Part shown: one piece after another, positions 1 to 5,813 of the stretch
Layout of the letters: every line of letters begins with the position of its first letter
How positions within the stretch are numbered: position 1 is the stretch's first letter
Origin: Lachnospiraceae bacterium
GTDB lineage: Bacteria; Bacillota_A; Clostridia; Lachnospirales; Lachnospiraceae
Reading direction: 5' to 3'
NCBI GenBank assembly: GCA_017620345.1
Contig: JAFZQP010000079.1
Location: forward strand, 1 to 16,998
DNA length: 16,998 nt
Translations under genes and position numbers: made by a program
Notes under the pieces: generated by a model
What the model was told of the DNA's origin: nothing
What the model saw: the letters and a program-made list of their open reading frames with translations, nothing else
Databases searched by the model: none

Positions 1-278
1 AAACCTACGATAGTCTCTTTGCTCTTGTCAAGGTATCCGGGACCATGTGATGTGATAGTTGATACAACCTTGGTATCCATATCAAGAACACCACCGTTTT
101 CTCTTTCCTTCTTCTGAAGGTCAAGAACCATTGCCCATAAGTCTTTTGTGTTCTGTGTAGGTCCTGCAAGGAAAGAATCATCTCCGTCATAAGGAGTATA
201 GTTCTTCTGGATGAAGTCACGTACGTTGACTTCGCTTTCCCACTTACCGCCTACGAAACCGTTCCATTCTGATCTCAT
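1..278 (-). CDS. pflB: Pyruvate formate-lyase (formate C-acetyltransferase), N-terminal part
   Basis: The reading frame runs from an ATG at 278-276 off the left edge of the window, so only about 92 residues are visible. The N-terminus reads MRSEWNGFVGGKW, then VNVRDFIQKNYTPYDGDDSF and LQKKERENGGVLDMDTK, which matches the start of clostridial formate C-acetyltransferase. That cytoplasmic glycyl-radical enzyme converts pyruvate and CoA to acetyl-CoA and formate in fermentation. The radical glycine and active-site cysteines lie in the missing part. An AGGAGGCG ribosome binding site (about 282-290) precedes the ATG with good spacing, and a strong promoter is present at 352-381. Identification rests on recognising the N-terminal sequence; glycerol dehydratase-type paralogues are less likely because they lack this N-terminus. 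Confidence 0.93.
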   Translation of the reverse strand, partial: MRSEWNGFVGGKWESEVNVRDFIQKNYTPYDGDDSFLAGPTQNTKDLWAMVLDLQKKERENGGVLDMDTKVVSTITSHGPGYLDKSKETIVG

Positions 279-351
279 TGTAACGCCTCCTAAATTTGTA
301 TAGTTTAAACTAATAAATCCGACATGCGGACTGTGTCTTTTGGTAATTGCT

Positions 352-381
352 ATTATAGTTTGTGGATTGTATACACGTCAA
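352..381 (-). promoter_or_regulatory. Predicted sigma-A promoter of pflB
   Basis: On the minus strand, TTGACG (381-376) and a perfect TATAAT (357-352) are separated by 18 bases. The predicted start near 345 leaves a leader of about 67 nt before the pflB ATG at 278. Confidence 0.8.
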
Positions 382-423
382 GGTGAAGAACGCCATTTAT
401 CTGTATTTTTTTACGTACACAAA

Positions 424-443
424 GCCCCGGCATGAGCCGGGGC
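424..443. repeat. GC-rich palindrome between divergent promoters
   Basis: GCCCCGGC, loop ATGA, GCCGGGGC: a perfect 8-bp stem in otherwise AT-rich intergenic DNA. It lies between the pflB -35 box (376-381) and the -35 candidate of the DUF1858 gene (451-456). Neither neighbour is transcribed through it from its proposed promoter, so it is not an obvious terminator for either. It could be a regulator binding site or an insulator that stops divergent or antisense transcripts. Confidence 0.6.
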
Positions 444-450
444 AAAATCA

Positions 451-479
451 TTGACTGTATGAACAAAAAATGCTACCCT
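451..479 (+). promoter_or_regulatory. Candidate promoter of the DUF1858 gene
   Basis: TTGACT (451-456), a 17-base spacer and TACCCT (474-479), preceded by an extended -10 TGC (471-473). The -35 and the TG extension are good but the -10 is imperfect. The gene starts at 512 after an AGGAGG site. Confidence 0.5.
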
Positions 480-511
480 ATCTGCGAATAAAAACAGACA
501 GGAGGTAGATC

Positions 512-703
512 ATGGAAATCACAAAAGATATGACGATAGGCGAGATACTTGTCAACAAGCCTGAGGTTGCACCCATTCTTCTTGAAGCCGGAATGCACTG
601 TCTCGGGTGTCCGTCCGCTCAGGGCGAATCACTCGAAGAGGCAGCCATGGTTCATGGCATGGATATAGACAGCCTGATGGAAAAAATCTCGGCACTTGCT
701 TAA
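512..703 (+). CDS. DUF1858 (prismane-associated redox-disulfide) small protein
   Basis: A 63-residue protein opening [20 protein letters not shown], with a CxxC pair at C30 and C33 (CLGC). This matches the DUF1858 / hybrid-cluster-protein-associated disulfide redox family at its usual full length. Known members occur alone or fused to iron-sulfur or hybrid cluster proteins; the CxxC is thought to be redox- or metal-active, but no reaction is established. The ATG follows AGGAGG with suitable spacing. It is the only plus-strand gene in the window, divergent from pflB and convergent with mecA: its TAA (701-703) overlaps the mecA stop. The oxygen-sensitive PflB neighbour makes a redox role plausible, but that is context only. 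Confidence 0.88.
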   Translation: MEITKDMTIGEILVNKPEVAPILLEAGMHCLGCPSAQGESLEEAAMVHGMDIDSLMEKISALA

Positions 704-1446
704 GACAAAAGTGTTTCTATTGCATTGTCCGCTATGATACGGTTGTTATGTTCCACGAAGTATGCTTCCGTAGCGGGAGTTGCTCTTCCCATTGAACCGT
801 ACTCTGACAGAACATTGCATATCCTGTTAAATTCTTCTGTTGTGTGCTCGCCTTTTGAAAGTGCGAGTACATAACAGTCGCCTGTTTCATCATGATAAAG
901 GGAACTCTTCCCGACAAAGACCTTGGATACGATCTTGGCCGCATCTATTACCTGGGCAAGACTGTCAAATACAAAACCTCTCGACAACTCTCCGGATACG
1001 GCAGCCTGCTGTTCGATCTTCTCTTTTGCCTCTTCGATCAGTTCCGGATTTTTGGCAACTTCCTCTGATATCTTCTTGAACAGATCCAGAACCTCCGGCA
1101 TCTCTTCAGTAACCGACCTGAACAGTTCGGTTATGACATCATCTTCATCATTGCCGTTATCGGGTGCAAAGTTTGCAAACCTTGTATCAAGTTCATCCGG
1201 ATCTTCAACTTTCGTGATTATCAGGATGATGGAATCAGACGAAAGAGGTATGGCCTCTATCATAAGAGGTATATCATTCGCTTCAAAGCCAAGCTCATAC
1301 GAAGCCTGCTGCATCATATCGCGAAACAGTCTCTTTGCCTTCTCCGTCCCGTAGGCAAGTTCTGAAAGCCTGAGTTGCCTGTCGGCAAGGTCAGATCTTG
1401 TCAGTGTGCATCTAATCTGATGATCGTTAACACGTTCAAGTTTCAC
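700..1446 (-). CDS. mecA: Adaptor protein MecA
   Basis: MecA-family adaptor, which in Firmicutes delivers substrates to the ClpC-ClpP protease and assembles the ClpC hexamer. The N-terminal substrate-binding domain starts [19 protein letters not shown] and spans about residues 1-85. An acidic linker (about 90-150, containing DNGNDEDDV) follows, then the ClpC-binding C-terminal domain, with [13 protein letters not shown] near the end. I chose the GTG at 1446-1444 (248 aa) because GGGAGG at 1455-1460 sits about 7 bases upstream. The more upstream GTG at 1455-1453 abuts that site and would be too close to use. A near-consensus promoter lies at 1483-1511. The stop overlaps the convergent DUF1858 stop, with no terminator between. 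The family call is firm; substrates are unknown here. Confidence 0.93.
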   Translation of the reverse strand: MKLERVNDHQIRCTLTRSDLADRQLRLSELAYGTEKAKRLFRDMMQQASYELGFEANDIPLMIEAIPLSSDSIILIITKVEDPDELDTRFANFAPDNGNDEDDVITELFRSVTEEMPEVLDLFKKISEEVAKNPELIEEAKEKIEQQAAVSGELSRGFVFDSLAQVIDAAKIVSKVFVGKSSLYHDETGDCYVLALSKGEHTTEEFNRICNVLSEYGSMGRATPATEAYFVEHNNRIIADNAIETLLS

Positions 1447-1482
1447 GTTATACACCTCCCATCCTGGTTATCGTAGTATATA

Positions 1483-1511
1483 TTTATATATCGGCACAAA
1501 CGAATTGTCAA
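1483..1511 (-). promoter_or_regulatory. Predicted sigma-A promoter of mecA
   Basis: TTGACA (1511-1506), a 17-base spacer and TATAAA (1488-1483) on the minus strand. The predicted start near 1476 gives a leader of about 30 nt, so mecA is likely transcribed on its own. Confidence 0.8.
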
Positions 1512-2082
1512 TTAATATATATTGTCTGATGTGGTTTTGTACTTCAAAAAACACAATATCTTGCGGTTGCATAAATCGGTTAATTCGGATAATATATTAC
1601 CCGAGATCGCTCTCTTGCAGTCAGTGACGAAAGGAGGGCAGGCACGATTCATATATCTTAATTATATTCTAAGTTATATGTCTGATTTTTTCCAGTGAAT
1701 TTCCTGTGAATCGGGAGTTCACACATTTCAGGAGTTTCTTATCGGGGTATCCCCGAAGTATCAACGAATTTTGATCATTCGATAACTCCCCTGATTTTAT
1801 GATGTATTAGTTGTTCGCAACTGGATTCAATGATTTTCAACCTATAAGCAATAGTGTATCCACGCGCAGGAAGCGGTCTTAATTGTGTCACATACCTGTT
1901 AACAAAAGTGCAGGTACCTTTCCTTACGGACGGATCTTCATTTTACAAAATGAGTTTTCCGATACCGTACTTTATGAAGGTCCGTCTGTTATTTTTATCA
2001 TCTTACGGATAAAGCCATACCGGTTGCAATACCAGTTTGGTGGCTTGCTTTGCAGCACATCTTCCTCATATCATCTGCATTT
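1512..2082. other. Gene-free stretch with several inverted repeats
   Basis: About 570 bp between the mecA promoter and the stop of the GH18 gene, with no reading frame that has a good start site and recognisable protein. (a) TACCTG/CAGGTA at 1893-1916. (b) 13-base arms at 1929-1941 and 1974-1986 (GACGGATCTTCAT and ATGAAGGTCCGTC), which pair fully on the plus strand if one G-U pair is allowed. (c) CGGGGTATCCCCG at 1743-1755 and ATCAA/TTGAT at 1760-1775, enclosed by GGAGTT (1731-1736) and AACTCC (1784-1789), suggesting a three-way junction. (d) TGTGAA/TTCACA at 1705-1723 with GGGAG in the loop, complementary to CTCCC near 1786-1790. I cannot match this to RNase P, tmRNA, SRP RNA, a T-box or a riboswitch I know. 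It may hold an unannotated RNA or degraded sequence. Confidence 0.4.
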
Positions 2083-3864
2083 CTATTCTGCCTGCGGCCG
2101 GTAATATTCGTCTATGATCGAAAAGGCTTCATCCGTTCCAAAAGCAAGCTGCCAAACGGCAACACCTGCAAGATCATGCGCTTTCATAACTTCAAGCTTT
2201 GCCTGAATGGATCTGACATCTTCAAGCCATATTTTGGCTTTACCACCGTCAACGGTCCATTCGGCATAGTTCTGTCCGGAAGCATCATCCCACTCGGCAG
2301 TCGCTCCGGCTGCTGCAACGGTTTCCTGTCCTTTTGCCATAGGAACCGTCTGCATATCAACGATGGCACCGTTCTCATCCACCGTCCAGTATCTTGTATA
2401 GAACGGTACGCCGTTTATGACTTTCTCTTTAGGGACATCCTCAAGCGTATGCTCTATACCTTCAAGGACAAAATCAATCGATGCAACGGATCCTGCTTCC
2501 TCAGAGACGCTTGTGTGTTCGTCATATCCCATTATGATAACGTAATCTGCAAATACACCCTGCTCCTCGCGGTCATAATGCATCGTATATTCCTTGGGAA
2601 CATAATTGTCAACCGACACGACCAGTCCCTTCTTGTGAGCCGCAAGAGTAAATTCCCTGACGAACTGGACAAACGCTTTACCATCCTCTGCCGCGATGGA
2701 TTCAAAATCAATGTTGATCCCGTCGAGTTTGAACTGCGAAGCATATGTAAGGAGCTGCTCCGTAACATACGCCCTCTTTGCGGGATCCGACAATACTGCG
2801 GAAGTGCTGACCTCAGGATATGTAAGATTGCTGACAAGCCCCCATACTTTTATACCCTTTGCATGACATGTTTCCACATATGAAGATGATGCTATGGATT
2901 CAACCGTTCCTTCGTCATCTGACAATGCAAACCATGTCGGTGATATCGTGTTGATATACTTCAGGAATTTCTCATTATCCTTGAGTGCCGACGTGGAACT
3001 GTCGCCCGTTACATTATGCCATGCAAGAACTACAGGCTGAGAGTAATCGGCAACAGGTGTCACGGTTACGGGCGCAACATCGGTAACCGGTGTCTCGGGA
3101 CGGTCATACTTTTCACCCAGATGCTTCGTCTCTATGTATCCCGTGATAAGATCATTGGACATGACCTTCATCCACTTTTCGTTCTCGGAATCAACGACCT
3201 GTACGGTATTACCCTTGCGCAGTTCCTTTAATACATCTGCGTTCTTGTCGGGCTCGAGCCTTATTGCAACGTAATCCTTGGTCACATCTGCTACAACTTT
3301 GCTTCCCCACTCGGTCTTGATCTCGGCGCGGTACGGTTCCTTACCGCCTCCGAACAACTGATATTCGAAATTGGTGAACACCCTGACATAATCAAGACAT
3401 ACCATGAGAGAGTCGCCCTCTTTGTAGCATACGGGATATCCGGCCTGGATCCCCGTTCCCTCAAGAGTATAATATGTTTCTCCGGGAACGGCTGTGTACA
3501 CGCCATCACCTGTTGTATATAAAAGGTTTCCGTTCGACTTCTCCAGATAGAAGTTATTGTTGTATTTTTCAACCACGGTTTCATACGGAACATACATATG
3601 TCCGTTTTTGACCAGGATCCTGTCTTCCGTCACCTCACAGTTTTCAATGACCGTTGCCATATCATCGGCTGTTGTTCCGAAATATTTGTTCAGATCCGCA
3701 GCCTTGTCCGAATATCCCCAATCATCAAACAGGCCCGTGGTCTGTGCTATCAGCAGGATCACTCCGATGAGCAGCATCGCAACCGCAACCGGGATCACCG
3801 CCTGCAGTATTCTTTTCCTGCGTTTTCTTCTTCTTCTTGCTTCCCTTGAACTGTTGTAAGCCAA
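2083..3864 (-). CDS. Membrane-anchored SH3 / GH18 glycosidase-like protein
   Basis: A 593-residue envelope protein. A basic N-terminus (residues 8-18, Arg/Lys-rich) is followed by one hydrophobic helix (about 21-41), giving an inside-basic signal anchor. Residues about 50-185 are a poorly recognised stalk region. About 186-252 resemble a bacterial SH3 domain, and a Pro/Thr/Val-rich linker follows (256-272). The C-terminal half (about 275-590) is a glycoside hydrolase family 18 domain with DGINIDFE at 381-388, matching the DxxDxDxE signature; E388 is the predicted acid. Such spore or cell-wall GH18 proteins act on peptidoglycan or related N-acetylglucosamine glycans. The start is TTG (3864-3862) behind a GGAGG with a slightly long 10-base gap. 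No promoter is obvious; the upstream repeat at 3907-4054 separates it from the acyl-CoA synthetase. The exact substrate is unknown. Confidence 0.88.
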   Translation of the reverse strand: MAYNSSREARRRRKRRKRILQAVIPVAVAMLLIGVILLIAQTTGLFDDWGYSDKAADLNKYFGTTADDMATVIENCEVTEDRILVKNGHMYVPYETVVEKYNNNFYLEKSNGNLLYTTGDGVYTAVPGETYYTLEGTGIQAGYPVCYKEGDSLMVCLDYVRVFTNFEYQLFGGGKEPYRAEIKTEWGSKVVADVTKDYVAIRLEPDKNADVLKELRKGNTVQVVDSENEKWMKVMSNDLITGYIETKHLGEKYDRPETPVTDVAPVTVTPVADYSQPVVLAWHNVTGDSSTSALKDNEKFLKYINTISPTWFALSDDEGTVESIASSSYVETCHAKGIKVWGLVSNLTYPEVSTSAVLSDPAKRAYVTEQLLTYASQFKLDGINIDFESIAAEDGKAFVQFVREFTLAAHKKGLVVSVDNYVPKEYTMHYDREEQGVFADYVIIMGYDEHTSVSEEAGSVASIDFVLEGIEHTLEDVPKEKVINGVPFYTRYWTVDENGAIVDMQTVPMAKGQETVAAAGATAEWDDASGQNYAEWTVDGGKAKIWLEDVRSIQAKLEVMKAHDLAGVAVWQLAFGTDEAFSIIDEYYRPQAE

Positions 3865-3906
3865 AATTATTTATCCTCCACTTGCCATCATATAAACATA
3901 CTAAAA

Positions 3907-4054
3907 GTGCGGGTGGCCGCAGGGATGCCACAAAGCGAGTTCCGCAGGCGTGAGGCCATTGCCGAAACGCCGAGGACTGTTTGAGCGACTGGCGACCATT
4001 TATCCTGTACGAAGTACGGGATGCCGCCCGGCGAGGGACGGACAGGACCCGCAC
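3907..4054 (-). repeat. GC-rich inverted-repeat element A, probable terminator
   Basis: Outer arms GTGCGGGT (3907-3914) and ACCCGCAC (4047-4054) enclose about 130 GC-rich bases. The element begins six bases past the stop of the acyl-CoA synthetase gene. Read on the minus strand, the distal arm is followed by TTTTAGT, a weak U-tract. The interior contains TTCCGCAGGC (3940-3949) and CCGAGGAC (3970-3977), both shared in the same order with the element at 15750-15882, so this appears to be one copy of a dispersed family. Confidence 0.65.
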
Positions 4055-4059
4055 ATATA

Positions 4060-5694
4060 TCATCCTAAGTTCTGCGCTTCTACAAGCCCCTTGCCCCCGT
4101 AGATCTCGCGAAGCTTCGGCTTCTCGATCTTACCGGTAGGATTACGCGGTATGTCGGCAAATATGATCCTGTGCGGCCTCTTGTATCTTGGCAGAGCCAT
4201 ACAGAAACTGTTGACTTCCTCTTCGGTGAGCACGTAATCTTTCTTGAGCTCGATTATCGCACAACTTACCTCTCCGAGACGCTTGTCGGGGATACCGATC
4301 ACGGCTACATCGTGTACCGCATCGTTTGTGCGTATAAAATCTTCTATCTGAACAGGATATATATTCTCACCACCGCTGATGATAACATCTTTCTTACGGT
4401 CTACGAGCATTATGAACCCGTCTTCATCTTCAGTAGCCATATCACCCGTGTACAGCCATCCGTCAGCCAGAACTTCCTTCGTGGACTTGGGATCATGGTA
4501 ATAGCACTCCATGACACCGGGTCCCTTGACAGCCAGTTCTCCGACCTCTCCGCGCTTAACGGGCTTGCGGTCCTCACCGACGATCATGGTCTCCCAACCA
4601 TAACCGGCCTTTCCGATGCATCCTACCTTGTCAATGTTCTCAACACCAAGATGTACGCAGCCGGGTCCGATCGATTCGGACAGACCGTAGTTGGTATCAT
4701 ACTGATGGTGAGGGAAGATCTCCTTCCACTTCTTGATAAGGCTCCTCGGAACAGGCTGTGCTCCTATATGCATGAGCCTCCACTGTGACAGTTCATAATC
4801 GGCAAGATTAACTCTTCCGCTTTCTATTGCTTCCAGAATATCCTGCGCCCACGGAACAAGGAGCCAGACGATCGTACACTTCTCCGTTGATACGGCGTCA
4901 AGTATTATCTCAGGAGCTGTTCCCTGAAGAAGCACCGCCTTGGATGCCGACAGAAGACTTCCGAACCAGTGCATCTTCGCACCCGTATGATAAAGCGGCG
5001 GGATCAGCAGGAATACATCATCCCTCTGCTGTCCGTGATGGTTCTGCTCACACGCTGCCGAGTGCATAAGCGACCTGTGCTTATGAAGTATCGCCTTGGG
5101 AAATCCCGTCGTTCCCGACGAAAAATAGATGGCTGCTTCATCATCATCCGTTATCTTTACATCAGGGCGAACGCTCGAGCAATTGGCAACAGCCTCTTTG
5201 TAATCTTCTGCGAAAGTAGGGCAGTTATCTCCCACATATATAAGAAGTCTCTTCTTCGACAGTTCGTCACATATCTCCTCGATACGTCCGATAAACTCCG
5301 GTCCGAACACGAGTATGTCGATCTGCGACAGCTTCGCACAGTACATGATCTCATCCGATGAGTATCTGAAGTTGAACGGAACGACCATAGCTCCCGTCTT
5401 GAGCACGCCAAAATATATCGGCAGCCACTCAAGGCAGTTCATCATGATTATACCTACCTTATGTCCCGACTTGATCCCCATGGACATGAGATAGTTGGCA
5501 AATCTGTTTGCCTTTTCGTCAAAGACACCCCATGTAATCTCTCTGCGATATGACTCCTTGTTGGTACTTTCTATCAATTCGTATTCCTTCCATGTAACAC
5601 GTCTTGTCTCCTTGATCTTGGGATTGATCTCAACAAGTGCCACATCATTCGGATACTTATCTGCATTTCTTTCCAGTAATTCTGTTATAGGCAT
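4060..5694 (-). CDS. AMP-forming acyl-CoA synthetase (FadD/carnitine-CoA ligase type)
   Basis: A 544-residue class I adenylate-forming enzyme. It activates a carboxylic acid with ATP to acyl-AMP, then transfers it to CoA in the cytoplasm. Core motifs, numbered from the chosen start: P-loop SSGTTGFPK (192-200), YGLSE (336-340), YTGD (415-418), DRKKDVIISGGENIYP (432-447), and C-terminal PTGKIEK with catalytic Lys at about 522. The N-terminal VEINPKIKETRRVTWKEY segment is typical of a clostridial acyl-CoA ligase subfamily. I chose the ATG at 5694-5692 because GGAGG lies 6 bases upstream; a GTG two codons earlier overlaps that site. The gene has its own promoter (5758-5786) and a palindrome at the transcription start, suggesting ligand-controlled expression. 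The substrate (medium/long-chain, aromatic or carnitine-like acid) cannot be read from the sequence. Confidence 0.9.
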   Translation of the reverse strand: MPITELLERNADKYPNDVALVEINPKIKETRRVTWKEYELIESTNKESYRREITWGVFDEKANRFANYLMSMGIKSGHKVGIIMMNCLEWLPIYFGVLKTGAMVVPFNFRYSSDEIMYCAKLSQIDILVFGPEFIGRIEEICDELSKKRLLIYVGDNCPTFAEDYKEAVANCSSVRPDVKITDDDEAAIYFSSGTTGFPKAILHKHRSLMHSAACEQNHHGQQRDDVFLLIPPLYHTGAKMHWFGSLLSASKAVLLQGTAPEIILDAVSTEKCTIVWLLVPWAQDILEAIESGRVNLADYELSQWRLMHIGAQPVPRSLIKKWKEIFPHHQYDTNYGLSESIGPGCVHLGVENIDKVGCIGKAGYGWETMIVGEDRKPVKRGEVGELAVKGPGVMECYYHDPKSTKEVLADGWLYTGDMATEDEDGFIMLVDRKKDVIISGGENIYPVQIEDFIRTNDAVHDVAVIGIPDKRLGEVSCAIIELKKDYVLTEEEVNSFCMALPRYKRPHRIIFADIPRNPTGKIEKPKLREIYGGKGLVEAQNLG

Positions 5695-5733
5695 GATCAC
5701 CCTCCAATAATAGATTTTCTGCTTTAACGCAAT

Positions 5734-5749
5734 AACGCATTTATGCGTT
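5734..5749. promoter_or_regulatory. Candidate operator at the acyl-CoA synthetase start
   Basis: AACGCAT-TT-ATGCGTT, a perfect 7-bp inverted repeat. It lies immediately after the transcription start predicted from the promoter at 5758-5786, where a bound repressor would block initiation. A further AACGC occurs at 5726-5730. The regulator is unknown. Confidence 0.5.
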
Positions 5750-5757
5750 CAAGTACT

Positions 5758-5786
5758 AGTTTATCCGCCGCAGATATAAATGTCAA
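5758..5786 (-). promoter_or_regulatory. Predicted sigma-A promoter of the acyl-CoA synthetase gene
   Basis: TTGACA (5786-5781), a 17-base spacer and TAAACT (5763-5758) on the minus strand. The predicted start near 5751 gives a leader of about 57 nt. Confidence 0.75.
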
Positions 5787-5813
5787 TGAGTGACCGCGGA
5801 TGGTCCTTCTGTC

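Noticed and set aside
1549..1560. AAACACAATATC, also found at 15701-15712 near the plsY promoter
   Set aside because: A 12-base match in a 17-kb AT-rich window is expected by chance several times, and distances to the promoters differ.
1681..1800. Possible purine or other known riboswitch
   Set aside because: GGAGTTTCTTATC looks superficially similar, but the conserved core bases and stem order of the purine class, and of the T-box, cobalamin, THF and c-di-GMP classes, are absent.
1883..2104. A 73-codon plus-strand frame in the gene-free region
   Set aside because: It begins with TTG behind a poor ribosome binding site, crosses the inverted repeats and overlaps the GH18 gene end; no protein family recognised.
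2050..2883. A 277-codon plus-strand open frame
   Set aside because: It lies antisense to the well-supported SH3/GH18 gene, has no recognisable domain, and its composition (many Cys, Ile, Phe) is typical of a shadow frame.
4064..5694. Apparent duplication in the acyl-CoA synthetase N-terminus (TWKEYELI and TWGVFDEKA)
   Set aside because: This double TW segment is usual in a known clostridial acyl-CoA ligase subfamily, so it is not a new rearrangement.
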